From a virus, in IMG/VR virus record IMGVR_UViG_3300009159_000053, positions 1-64,000 of that record: 64,000 nucleotides of DNA; one strand, given 5' to 3'. The translations under genes and the position numbers were made by a program. Positions 40,056-48,944 of the stretch are shown here, in pieces. The notes below the pieces were generated by a model. That model worked only from the letters and a program-made list of their open reading frames with translations. It was not told where the DNA came from and searched no databases. Every line of letters begins with the position of its first letter. Position 1 is the first letter of the stretch.

Positions 40056-40337
40056 TTAAGATCTAAAAGTTACAACGCCAACAAATGATGTTGGCTTTCC
40101 TTTAGCGTCTTTTCCTTCGCCTGCAATCATCTTCACGCTCTTGCGTGGTGTAAGTGCTTGCACTTGGCTTTTGACCCAGCGCTTGCCTGCTGATGCGTTT
40201 GACCATGCAGCCATGTTCAGTGTCTCTGTGCCATCTATACCTTCAGTTGTTACACTGATGATAGCCATCCATGCGCCACCCTTTTCAACATTTTTATTTA
40301 GATGTGCACTAAATGTCTTTACTACCTTTTTAGCCAT
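40056..40337 (-). CDS. Hypothetical beta-rich protein (93 aa)
   Basis: Alternating hydrophobic residues (AWMAIISVTTEG; TSFVGVVTFRS) indicate a small beta domain with basic loops (PRKSVKM), possibly an OB-fold and nucleic-acid binding. It starts inside the end of the initiator gene, so the two are coupled. Confidence 0.55.
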   Translation of the reverse strand: MAKKVVKTFSAHLNKNVEKGGAWMAIISVTTEGIDGTETLNMAAWSNASAGKRWVKSQVQALTPRKSVKMIAGEGKDAKGKPTSFVGVVTFRS

Positions 40338-41316
40338 TTACATTCTCCTTTAGTCGTTTTTCGTATCTTGCTAGTTGTGCTCTACCAGAAAGTGAATTCT
40401 GGAAAGTACGTCCATCACTTGCTTGCATTGTTCCCATCTTAACTGATGTATCTATTGGGGCGTTAATTTTATTAAGACCAAGGTTCTCTCTGGCTTGATT
40501 CATCTTCTTCCCAAAAGAAGCAAGGTACATCTTATACAGCATAGGTGCTTCATCGCCAATGTTCTTAAAGTTTCTCTCATCTGCCATAAACAGACGGAGT
40601 AACTCTAACTCAATGAGGGCGTTGGTTTCGTATTGCTTTCTAAATTTAGCGAGGGCTCCTGAGAGTTGTTTGACGCTAACTGTTCCAGGGAGTAAGGGGT
40701 ACTTGCGCCCGACACGATAAGAAAACTCTGCAGCGACATCCATTGGAGTCCACTCATGCTCTGGTCGTCGTCCCCTAGTCTTAGGATCGGATTTTCTGAT
40801 CTTAGGGCCTGGAACATCTTTCGGTTCGACGAGTCCAAAGCCTGCCAGATTATCTCCATCATCTTGATATTGTCTCATAGGTACTCGTATCTCTTTCATT
40901 AGAATCCCTTTGGATTCAGAATCTTTTAATTTATTACTATCTTTACTATTAGGTACTAATGACTTATTAGTCATACTACTATGTGACTTATAGTCATGTG
41001 AGGTGCGGTAATTTTCAGTGCGGTAATCTACTGCATCCTTTTCTGTAGTGCGGTAATTTTCCACCACTTCATACCAGTCCATACCTTTAAAACCATTAGC
41101 CCTCTTGCTGGGAGTTCTAATAAGTAGCCCATGCTTCTCTAAGGCTTTGAGAGCACTTCTAACGGTTCGGTCAGAAGTTTTGTTAGTCTGTCTACACAAC
41201 TCCTCTACTGAGGTCTTAAAACGGTCTTTGGAGCCCGATAAATGGCAAATTACAGCAAGCAGTCGGAACTGATAATCGGTAAGGGGAACTGAATAAGCCT
41301 CTAAAGGGATTTTCAA
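40330..41316 (-). CDS. Replication initiator (winged-HTH, lambda O-like layout)
   Basis: 328 residues. The N-terminal winged HTH (about 10-85, with VPLTDYQFRLLAVICH, SDRTVRSALKALEKHGLL) matches phage replication proteins. A polar linker (90-150) with ENYRT repeats follows, then a helical C-terminus likely to contact the loader or helicase. The linker DNA carries the direct repeats and palindromes described at 40918-41061, the same arrangement as ori inside lambda O. It heads the replication operon with the unknown gene 41313-41903. Confidence 0.7.
   Translation of the reverse strand: MKIPLEAYSVPLTDYQFRLLAVICHLSGSKDRFKTSVEELCRQTNKTSDRTVRSALKALEKHGLLIRTPSKRANGFKGMDWYEVVENYRTTEKDAVDYRTENYRTSHDYKSHSSMTNKSLVPNSKDSNKLKDSESKGILMKEIRVPMRQYQDDGDNLAGFGLVEPKDVPGPKIRKSDPKTRGRRPEHEWTPMDVAAEFSYRVGRKYPLLPGTVSVKQLSGALAKFRKQYETNALIELELLRLFMADERNFKNIGDEAPMLYKMYLASFGKKMNQARENLGLNKINAPIDTSVKMGTMQASDGRTFQNSLSGRAQLARYEKRLKENVNG
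40918..41061. other. Candidate replication origin inside the initiator gene
   Basis: Three direct repeats of GTGCGGTAAT(TTTC): 41003-41016, 41018-41028 (shorter match) and 41048-41061, spaced 15 and 30 bp. To their left lie two palindromes, ATGACT-TATT-AGTCAT (40959-40974) and TGACT-TAT-AGTCA (40984-40996), and an AT-rich tract (40918-40958). Iterons, palindromes and an AT-rich unwinding element in this order inside an initiator gene define lambda-type origins. Confidence 0.55.
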
Positions 41317-41903
41317 GGGGTGTCTTCCTTAAAGGGGGATATGTCTTTGCCCCCATCTCCCTCTTCAATGCGCTTGGCTACTTCAATGGCTAACACATCA
41401 AGCACCGTGGTCATTATGTAGTCAGCCATGTGTTCCACAAAGACACCCATACTATCCATCATTGCGGTATACAGTTCGTCAGTTCCTACCTCTGAGTAAT
41501 CAACCTCAATCTTATCTAATCCTTCTGAGATATCCCAGACCTCTATACCAAAATCTTCAACAGCGCCAAGTATTAGATGAGCCTGTGTCGAGTTGTCCCA
41601 CGCTATTCCAATTACATCATTAGGAGTTATCTGGCGAATAATTTCTTTTACTGGGTTATCGGTAATAACTATGTCATCCGCAGCAATGAGTAGATGATCT
41701 ATTTCAAAAGCATTTACTATAAAGCAAGTTATCTTTATAGAGTGCTTCTTACATACCTCTATAACACTCTCAGCAAAATGGTTTTCATTTCCCGTTACTG
41801 GAATAAAGACCTTTAACTCATTAGTTGCGCCGTATTTATTAATGAGGGCTTCCATACCCTCATCAACACATACGTCTTCAAAAGAGATAACTCCTATATT
41901 CAT
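41313..41903 (-). CDS. Hypothetical acidic protein (196 aa)
   Basis: Rossmann-like beginning (MNIGVISFEDVCVDEG, then VFIPVTGNENHFAESVIEVC) and repeated beta-alpha units; the C-terminus is acidic. The layout recalls nucleotide-binding YspA/DprA-type domains, without the decisive residues. It overlaps the initiator gene by four bases. Confidence 0.5.
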   Translation of the reverse strand: MNIGVISFEDVCVDEGMEALINKYGATNELKVFIPVTGNENHFAESVIEVCKKHSIKITCFIVNAFEIDHLLIAADDIVITDNPVKEIIRQITPNDVIGIAWDNSTQAHLILGAVEDFGIEVWDISEGLDKIEVDYSEVGTDELYTAMMDSMGVFVEHMADYIMTTVLDVLAIEVAKRIEEGDGGKDISPFKEDTP

Positions 41904-41910
41904 ACGCCTC

Positions 41911-42189
41911 CTACAGTTGTGATAAACGAGTAGGTGATTTAATCACTACTGGTTTGTTTAAGTACATTCCTATTGCTAAAGATACAAAAGTTGCTGCAGG
42001 AACTAAAACAAAAAAATCATAATACAAATCCATTTGCGCCCAAAGACCTAAGAAACTTAGAGGTAGCGCAAAGTATTTGTTTAAGGTTGGCTTAGTAATA
42101 AAGCCAGAAATAAATAGATCTAGAAATTCAATTACGTAAGTAACTGCCATTCCTGTGAGTAATACTGGGATAACTATGTCTGTAGTCAT
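41911..42189 (-). CDS. Membrane protein, holin candidate
   Basis: 92 residues with three hydrophobic segments (about 5-30, 40-53 and 60-79) and a basic tail (KSPTRLSQL). Size and topology fit a class I holin. It lies between the tail genes and the replication genes, with no endolysin next to it; the transglycosylase is at 12826-13425. Another small membrane protein is at 918-1088. Function not certain. Confidence 0.5.
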   Translation of the reverse strand: MTTDIVIPVLLTGMAVTYVIEFLDLFISGFITKPTLNKYFALPLSFLGLWAQMDLYYDFFVLVPAATFVSLAIGMYLNKPVVIKSPTRLSQL

Positions 42190-42200
42190 AGCCCAAGATC

Positions 42201-44411
42201 CTACACCGTAGTGGTGGTGTACTCCACTCCATCATAGGTGCGTAATCTCCAGAAGGCATTCTGGGGTACCCAGTCATTCATAGTCTTACCTAATCTAGGA
42301 ACTTTTTTAGGTTTATTTGGGTACAAATGGGTATAAGAAGCATCATCAGTTCCTTCCCAAACCGCTCCATACTCTGAAGGCAATGACCCATCAAAGTAAT
42401 CTGTGGCTATCTGAGACTGTTCAAACTGAATCAAATCAAGAAAAATGGTTCCAGCGGTAGTTCCATAAAAAGAAACCTTGGCATAAGAAGCATTTGATGC
42501 GGAATCTGTTAATCCAGTTAAAGTAAAATTTGCAAAAGATGTGGTTACAGATATAACTTCAGTTACCGTTTCTACAACAGAATCAGCATCATTGTAAAAA
42601 GTAATTTTTAAATTTGCAGATAAAGCGGCCAACGCTTTTATGGATGCAGATAATGTGTAATATTTTCCAACAGTAATAGGTATCTCATAGTCAGTAGTAA
42701 TACTCCATGGGTTTGTTACTACAAATCGACCACTGTAATCTCCTGAATATCCATATGTTGGAACACTAGAGTTTTGTGTAAAGGTTGCCCCACTTAATGC
42801 CCACGTAGTTGAGTTGACCTCAAAAGATGGATTTTTAATATAGTTTGTTTTTAAAGGAAGTAAAAACACATCAATTGCACGTGCTTCATCGTAAGCAACA
42901 ACGGCGCCCTCCTGCATACAGACCTGGTCTATATAATAAGTACCAGCAGCGCTGTAATCAATTGAAATTCCTGCATAACTAGAGTCTGCATCAGACGTTG
43001 CAGTTTTGCTTGCAGACTTCCACGTATTATTAGCAGCAACAGCAGTAGAACTTTTTGCTGCTGATGTAGGTTGTCCATCTTTATTGTAAAATGTAACTGA
43101 TAAAGTTATATTTCCCGCACTTGCTGGAGACTTTAATTTACAAGAAACAGTGTACTCAGTGTTTGGTAATACTGGAACACCTTGTGTAATTACATTGCCA
43201 CCTCCCACAACTGCAATAACTGAACCATTAAGAGCAGAAGCGTTATAAGAAGTAGTTGCAACTGTTGTTACATTAAACTGATTACTTGCTGGAACAGTAG
43301 TGATAGAATATGTTCCATTAAAATCTGAAGTTAATCCTGAAAGAATAACTGTTTGACCTACTGAATACCCGTGGTTTGCAACAGCAACTTGAAGAACGGT
43401 TGTACCTGCATTTCGTTGTAAACCAGTTACTGTTTTTGCGGTTGGGTTTGCATAACCCAAAGCCATACTGCCTGCGGCTGATGCAACTACTTTTCCAGTC
43501 TTTGTTGTGTCAATTTGGTTTGTATTTGAGTCAGGAACTTGTTCAGTGCTAGAGGTTAGCACTGCGTTACTAACAATCCAATTTCCAACTCCTCCATAAA
43601 AAGTCGAGTCTTGAACTGTTAATAATAAGTTTTCAGAAACAGTAATAGTTGGTTCAAATCCAGTCAATGATTCAGCATATGTTTCAATACCGTTTTGAGT
43701 TCCTTTATGAGTATACATATAAAGGGCTTCACGAATTAATCTTTTTTGATTTTTAACTGGCAAAGCAGATTCTGAAAGTAATCCGTAGTTTGTAACTTCT
43801 GCTGGTATTAATTCAAAAGGAGTTTCTAACCCCGTATGTCTTGGCTTTAATAGATCAATCAAAGTGTATAATTCTTCTTGAGCAAAAGTTAATCCCGACA
43901 TAAATTTATAAAGGTCAGAATCTACATCAACTGCTCCCAAGGGTTCTTGAGATTTGCTTGTAAAAACTCTTGGAATAGTTGCCATAAACCTATCTTGTAT
44001 ACCGTGGTCTGACGGAACAATTGCTGTAATAGAACCAGCAACTTTCCAGACTAAAGTATTAGTAAACAAAAACATTCTGTAATAAACTTGTCTGCCAGGA
44101 ACTAAAGGTATATCTGTTGGGTTATCTTCTCCATCAATAATTGATGTTCTACTAACAGTTCCTTCTGTTGCAAATTCATCATAAATAATTACGCCGTCTT
44201 CAGAAGTTTCGGGAAATCCTGCTTGATTTCTTACAAGTCTTATGCGAGTAAATTCACCTCTAGGGGTTTGCCATTCAACAAGCACTTTCGAAAAAGAAGA
44301 CACCGTAGATAGTTCTGTTGCCAATACTGACATTGGTTGAACAGAGAATCTAAGATTAACAAAAGACCCATAACTAGATGAGCCGTAATAATTTACGCCA
44401 TATTTTGCCAC
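42201..44411 (-). CDS. Baseplate/tail fibre protein with carbohydrate-binding-like modules
   Basis: 736 residues. The N-terminal 240 resemble phage tail protein I (attachment to the baseplate wedge). An Ig-like or wrapper module follows with ANHGYSVGQTVILSG and FNGTYSITTVP (about 325-380), then two CBM-like jelly-roll modules (from about 400, and from about 520: NYIKNPSFEVNSTTW). It probably bridges baseplate and fibre and touches host glycans. The wrapper module recurs in the 55525-56424 protein. Last gene of the tail block. Confidence 0.65.
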   Translation of the reverse strand: MAKYGVNYYGSSSYGSFVNLRFSVQPMSVLATELSTVSSFSKVLVEWQTPRGEFTRIRLVRNQAGFPETSEDGVIIYDEFATEGTVSRTSIIDGEDNPTDIPLVPGRQVYYRMFLFTNTLVWKVAGSITAIVPSDHGIQDRFMATIPRVFTSKSQEPLGAVDVDSDLYKFMSGLTFAQEELYTLIDLLKPRHTGLETPFELIPAEVTNYGLLSESALPVKNQKRLIREALYMYTHKGTQNGIETYAESLTGFEPTITVSENLLLTVQDSTFYGGVGNWIVSNAVLTSSTEQVPDSNTNQIDTTKTGKVVASAAGSMALGYANPTAKTVTGLQRNAGTTVLQVAVANHGYSVGQTVILSGLTSDFNGTYSITTVPASNQFNVTTVATTSYNASALNGSVIAVVGGGNVITQGVPVLPNTEYTVSCKLKSPASAGNITLSVTFYNKDGQPTSAAKSSTAVAANNTWKSASKTATSDADSSYAGISIDYSAAGTYYIDQVCMQEGAVVAYDEARAIDVFLLPLKTNYIKNPSFEVNSTTWALSGATFTQNSSVPTYGYSGDYSGRFVVTNPWSITTDYEIPITVGKYYTLSASIKALAALSANLKITFYNDADSVVETVTEVISVTTSFANFTLTGLTDSASNASYAKVSFYGTTAGTIFLDLIQFEQSQIATDYFDGSLPSEYGAVWEGTDDASYTHLYPNKPKKVPRLGKTMNDWVPQNAFWRLRTYDGVEYTTTTV

Positions 44412-44423
44412 TAGGGAATCCCC

Positions 44424-44873
44424 TTAACAGCCAGCGAGTAAGAAAGAACTAATTGTTTCTCCTGTTGCGTTAACCGCAGCCCAAGAGGCGGCTGTTCCGT
44501 TAGTGGTTAAATAGTACCCACTATTTCCTGTTTGAGAAGGTAACGCATTAATTGTAGTCCAAGAAGTTGCATAATCACTACCAGATGATTTAGTTAATAC
44601 TTGACCTGTAGATCCACCACTGGGCACTGCTCCCCAGACATCTGTTAACCCGTACTCAATATTAGTAATTCTATCTTTTAAAGTATTCCAAGCCGTGGTT
44701 ACGGTGTCATAGTTACCTACACCACCAGAGCCTGTCTTTATATTAGTTCCGAGGTTAGCCTGTATAGAATTTACTTCTTCTTGAAGGCTATTAACGTGTT
44801 CGGCCAGAACGGTATCAGTAAAGTCAACTTTTGTAGTAAAAGACTTTACCGATGCTGGATATGATGCTGTCAC
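44424..44873 (-). CDS. Small tail-fibre-like protein (149 aa)
   Basis: GTG 44873 with GAGAGG upstream. A helical N-terminus (LAEHVNSLQEEVNSIQANLG, probably trimeric coiled coil) is followed by a Gly/Ser/Thr-rich part with STGQVLTKSSGSDYATSW, a repeat common in phage fibres. A short fibre or fibre-hinge protein is likely. Confidence 0.6.
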   Translation of the reverse strand: MTASYPASVKSFTTKVDFTDTVLAEHVNSLQEEVNSIQANLGTNIKTGSGGVGNYDTVTTAWNTLKDRITNIEYGLTDVWGAVPSGGSTGQVLTKSSGSDYATSWTTINALPSQTGNSGYYLTTNGTAASWAAVNATGETISSFLLAGC

Positions 44874-44939
44874 TTAATTTCCTCTCAGACCTAACGGTCT
44901 ATTTTCTCTTGTTTGTCTCCTATTTACTGTCTTAACTCC

Positions 44940-45467
44940 CTACCCATTGGTTGTATGGGTATGCCCACCAGTAGTTCTTGTTGCTAAAGTAGACTTTAAA
45001 GTACTTACTGTGCTCTCTAAAGTAGTTATCTTTCCTTCTGCCGTTGTCATACGTGTCTCTAAACTTTTTACCTTATTTGCTAAAGCCATAAAGGTAGCGG
45101 TCAAATCTACTTCTGTAGTTCCGTCAGATTTTTTGACAGTTATAATATGAGCCGATAGTCCAGTTAAAGAGGTTGTATTAGCCAGAGGTTTGATAAATAT
45201 CTTTTTATTCTTACCCTGGTTTTTACCAAATGATCCAATCCAAATAGGGTAGTTTAAACTACCTCCAATAAATTGAATCCAAACACCCTGACCTATAACG
45301 GGAACGTCAATACTTAGATTAGAGGGTTCTACAGAATCAATCCAATCCGTTATCTCTGTCCCTGTAAGTTGTGGAATAGAAACTTTTAGACGTCTTTGAT
45401 CTTTTGGATCCCTATTGTTTTTAACAACTCCCCTATATATTCCAAAGTACAGATTATCTGTATTCAT
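44940..45467 (-). CDS. Baseplate spike protein (gp5/gpV-like OB domain)
   Basis: ATG 45467 is used (a TTG one codon upstream overlaps the previous gene). 175 residues. The OB-fold of the spike family is visible: FGIYRGVVKNNRDP, RLKVSIPQL, VPVIGQGVWIQF and YPIWIGSFG. A helical stretch (125-160) and GGHTHTTNG end follow; histidines there could bind iron at the spike tip. It pierces the envelope at infection. Confidence 0.8.
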   Translation of the reverse strand: MNTDNLYFGIYRGVVKNNRDPKDQRRLKVSIPQLTGTEITDWIDSVEPSNLSIDVPVIGQGVWIQFIGGSLNYPIWIGSFGKNQGKNKKIFIKPLANTTSLTGLSAHIITVKKSDGTTEVDLTATFMALANKVKSLETRMTTAEGKITTLESTVSTLKSTLATRTTGGHTHTTNG

Positions 45468-47026
45468 CAAATCTCACTAAGGTTTACGTTTTCTTCTAAG
45501 AAACGAAATATTTCATCAGGTTCTCCTATTAGCGTTGTTAAAGAAGATCCTGCTCCAAACTCATACAGAGCAGTAACCGTTACGGTTTCTATACCTGGGG
45601 CTTGTTGAACTACAAACTCAATGTCTCTAGGATAAATCGTGTCTTCAAATGCCATATTTACATAACCAAAACCTGTAAGCAAAGCATTCTTTATGTTTTC
45701 TTCTGCTTCGTCAGTTGTGTAGGTTTCTAATTTTGTGTACTGCATAGTGACAACTGCGTCAACATATGTAGGAGGTTGAATTGTTACAGTGCTTCCAATC
45801 AAAACCTTGTCAGCAAGATACTCGGAAACATCTTCTTGAAGTCGAGTAAATTCCGCTGTTGGGTCCTCATTGTCATCTAACCCAGGAGCAATGTCGGTAT
45901 CTTGCGCTGTTCTAGTTGGAGCAAGGTATAGAGTCACTGATGTCCAAACATTTGCAGTTGCATTTGCTTTTCCTACTCCACTTACCGAAACCGCAAGATC
46001 AGAAAAATCTTTTAATGTTACGGCTCTATTTCCTGAACGCAGAGACGATGGAGCAGCAACACGGATCTGTTCATTACTTTCAGGATCTGAACCACCTAAT
46101 CCAACAGCAGCATTTGTTAAAGTAATTGCACCTTGAATTGCGGTTGTCTGACCTTCGGATAACCCAGGAATATAATCAATACTATCTAAAGTACTGGCTG
46201 ATATATTTCCAATAGACCCTCCACCAACAGTGTACCTAACTCTAATTTCTGAGTAGTTTGTAGGAATCGCTCCTGATACACCGTCACCAAAATTTATAGT
46301 AACAATATTGTCTGAGTCAGAAAAAACTGAGTAAACAAGATTTGTTGGACCGTAATCTAACAAGTGTTGCACTTGTGTCCATTTAGAAAATATGTCTCCA
46401 TCTTGAACAAATACCTCAATTGTTCCATCAACTACTGGTGTCTCTCCAAGTTCAAAAGACATATTCGGAGTGCCATCTGCTGTTCCAACTAACTCTCCAT
46501 ATGTAGTTACATCTTCAGCAACAAGAATTACTGATCGTCCCTGTGTTGCTCCCACCGTATATGTACCAGGAGTTTCTCCAGCAATAGCGGCTACAACAGC
46601 CTCCGCATCAGTAGTAAAGTAAACGGTTTCAACAGTGTCTTCAATAACAACTGTTCCAGTTAGTACAGTTCCTGCGGGTATGGTTACCGAACTTGCTGAT
46701 GTATTTGAAAAAATAACATCAACGGTTGCTGCTCTATAGCCAGCGGGAGTATAGCCATAAGTTAAAGCAATATTTAAAATACTATCTCTTTGAGTAGCAG
46801 TTGCTAAGAAAGCCTCATTAGCGGTTCTATCTATATAGTAAGAGACTAAGTCTCCCATATATGCAAAAGCCTCAACTAAAGCAACACCAAAGTCTGCAGG
46901 ATCTGCTGCGGTCCACTCAGGAATTCGATCTTGAATTCGGGCAATCAGTGCGTCTCTAAGCGAATAGTAATCCCTACCAGTGTAATCAACTGATACTGGG
47001 ATATTAGATACTGGGGCTATGGTCAT
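45467..47026 (-). CDS. Baseplate J-like wedge protein
   Basis: 519 residues. DYTGRDYYSLRDALIARIQ and AFAYMGDLVSYYIDR at the N-terminus, then a beta-rich middle and VSVSGVGKANATANVW, typical of the baseplate J / gp6 family that forms the wedge ring. Overlaps both neighbours by one to four bases. Confidence 0.85.
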   Translation of the reverse strand: MTIAPVSNIPVSVDYTGRDYYSLRDALIARIQDRIPEWTAADPADFGVALVEAFAYMGDLVSYYIDRTANEAFLATATQRDSILNIALTYGYTPAGYRAATVDVIFSNTSASSVTIPAGTVLTGTVVIEDTVETVYFTTDAEAVVAAIAGETPGTYTVGATQGRSVILVAEDVTTYGELVGTADGTPNMSFELGETPVVDGTIEVFVQDGDIFSKWTQVQHLLDYGPTNLVYSVFSDSDNIVTINFGDGVSGAIPTNYSEIRVRYTVGGGSIGNISASTLDSIDYIPGLSEGQTTAIQGAITLTNAAVGLGGSDPESNEQIRVAAPSSLRSGNRAVTLKDFSDLAVSVSGVGKANATANVWTSVTLYLAPTRTAQDTDIAPGLDDNEDPTAEFTRLQEDVSEYLADKVLIGSTVTIQPPTYVDAVVTMQYTKLETYTTDEAEENIKNALLTGFGYVNMAFEDTIYPRDIEFVVQQAPGIETVTVTALYEFGAGSSLTTLIGEPDEIFRFLEENVNLSEI

Positions 47027-47424
47027 AGCAACTCCTCATAGATTGGTTTAGTACCTTGAATAAGAACCAATCCGACGACGGTACTTACTATTTCGTCGTT
47101 TGGTAATCCATATATTACTTCTATAGTTAGAACGTTTGTGTATGGGTCACTGGTTACGTTAACTTTTTCCAGAGTTAATAACGCTAATTGCTCTGTAAAT
47201 GCTTTAGTTACCTCTGACTCTATTTCAACAGCCGCTGTGTTTTCTGTGTTAAAAAGAGAGTAAGGAATTAAAGTACCAAAATTAGGACGCATAACTCTTT
47301 CTCGTAATGTAGTGCCTAATACTGATTTAACTTTATCTGACCAAATTTTTGATTGAGATTGGCTTGAAGCCACTCGACCATATGGGTCAATTAAAAAAGG
47401 AAGAGAGATCGCTTTTTCAGCCAT
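47023..47424 (-). CDS. gp25-like baseplate wedge protein
   Basis: 133 residues. The gp25/IraD pattern is clear: VLGTTLRERVMRPNFGT, then IESEVTKAF and VTSDPYTNVLTIEV. It starts sheath polymerisation at the baseplate. Four-base overlap with baseplate J. Confidence 0.85.
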   Translation of the reverse strand: MAEKAISLPFLIDPYGRVASSQSQSKIWSDKVKSVLGTTLRERVMRPNFGTLIPYSLFNTENTAAVEIESEVTKAFTEQLALLTLEKVNVTSDPYTNVLTIEVIYGLPNDEIVSTVVGLVLIQGTKPIYEELL

Positions 47425-48674
47425 TATTTACCTGTCCACTTTCTTGGGGTAACTTTGTAACCAGCAGATCTTTGAGACACTAGTGGCGACTTAGCACTTA
47501 GTTTAGTGGATGTTGCCTTCCCCTTGGCCTGAGCGTTTTTCAAATCTCTTGTTGGAACAGTACCAGCATTAGAAGGTCTAAATGCACTAGATTTGTTATC
47601 ACCAACTCCATCGGTTACACAAACAAACTCTACTTGGTATCTACCATCGGCATGCATATAGTGTTGTACTTTTTTTACAATCCAAAAGCCATCACTATTG
47701 TCTCCAGTACCCCTTACTTCAATAGTTCTCCAAGGAGCGATTCTTGGGTCCCCTTGTCCAACACCCGTTGCTGGAATTTTAAATCTTCCCAAATGAGATG
47801 CGGCTTCAGATAATGATCTAGCCATTGCGTTACTGTTTACCACAACGGTGGTTTTATTTTGAAAAAATAATGGGTCTTTTGTATTTTGTCTTAAAGACTT
47901 TCCTACTTTATTTGGTGAAGTTGTTGATGAGTAAACTTTACCAGTTACTGGATCAACACCGCTGACTGTGTTTCTGGTTCTATTGTACTCATCTGGATTT
48001 TCAATATAATCTCCAATACGGCTTTCAAACACATCTAGAGTAGGTGCGCTGTAATAATTAGATGGAGATGTTAACAGATCTTTAAATGCCATAACTGGAA
48101 TTACGGTCATAAATTGATTTATCATTTTATCTATAGGATGAAAATGTAATTCAGTTCCTGATACTTGCATTCCATAACCAATTTGATTTGCTAATTCATT
48201 TAATTTTTCCCAGTAAGATTGACCAGCCAAAGACTGTTGAGTAAATCTAGTTGGATGAGATGTAACTACTGGTTTTAATTTAAACTTTCTAGCAATATCA
48301 ATAGCAATCTCAGGGGCTGTTTTATTTATCCATACCTTAGAAGACTGTTCTTTTAAAGGATAGGATGCTCCTACACAAATAATTTTTAATTCACGATATT
48401 GATCTTGTTTAATTGGAAAAGAAACTATGTTTGTATATCCCCTAAAGATGCCAGATACTTTATCGTTTTTCCAAGTAATCTCAACGGGCACTCCAGTCTT
48501 TATACTTTTATATAAAGATGTTGTAACACTTCTATATTTAATTTCCACAATGTCATGTTTACCCATTTCTTGATGTAAAGTAATGCTGCGTGGTAAAGAT
48601 GTTATAGAAGGAAAGTCTGGATAGGTAACTTTAAAAGAAGTACTTCTTCTATTTTGAAGTCCTGGATTAAGCAT
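47424..48674 (-). CDS. Baseplate hub protein (gpD/gp27-like)
   Basis: 416 residues. STSFKVTYPDFPSITSLPR, GIFRGYTNIVS and WINKTAPEIAIDIARKF match the late-control gpD family, i.e. the hub that carries the spike. The C-terminal part is basic. It lies between the gp25-like and LysM genes in the usual order. Confidence 0.75.
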   Translation of the reverse strand: MLNPGLQNRRSTSFKVTYPDFPSITSLPRSITLHQEMGKHDIVEIKYRSVTTSLYKSIKTGVPVEITWKNDKVSGIFRGYTNIVSFPIKQDQYRELKIICVGASYPLKEQSSKVWINKTAPEIAIDIARKFKLKPVVTSHPTRFTQQSLAGQSYWEKLNELANQIGYGMQVSGTELHFHPIDKMINQFMTVIPVMAFKDLLTSPSNYYSAPTLDVFESRIGDYIENPDEYNRTRNTVSGVDPVTGKVYSSTTSPNKVGKSLRQNTKDPLFFQNKTTVVVNSNAMARSLSEAASHLGRFKIPATGVGQGDPRIAPWRTIEVRGTGDNSDGFWIVKKVQHYMHADGRYQVEFVCVTDGVGDNKSSAFRPSNAGTVPTRDLKNAQAKGKATSTKLSAKSPLVSQRSAGYKVTPRKWTGK

Positions 48675-48942
48675 TTGGAATCCTTAATTGTGTACCTGGT
48701 TGTATTGTGTCTGGATTTATAATTTTAGGATTAATGTCTAAAATTTGCCACCATAAACCAGGGCTTCCTAAAAATTTAGTTGCTAATATATCTAGTCGAT
48801 CAGTTTCAACCCACTCATATATAAAATAACTTTGTAAATAATCTGGGTAAGTTCTAAAAACTGTTAAGTGATACTCTTGTTTTTTAGCATGCCAAGCCTT
48901 AAATAGAGGTCCATCAGCGTATCTGCTATCTAAAAAGATCAT
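48667..48942 (-). CDS. LysM-like / gpX-like baseplate protein (91 aa)
   Basis: The C-terminal two thirds have a LysM pattern: DRLDILATKFLGSPGLWWQIL, then NPKIINPDTIQPGTQLRIP. The family (gpX, gp53) sits between tube and hub or binds peptidoglycan. Overlaps the hub gene by eight bases. Confidence 0.75.
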   Translation of the reverse strand: MIFLDSRYADGPLFKAWHAKKQEYHLTVFRTYPDYLQSYFIYEWVETDRLDILATKFLGSPGLWWQILDINPKIINPDTIQPGTQLRIPNA

Positions 48943-48944
48943 TT

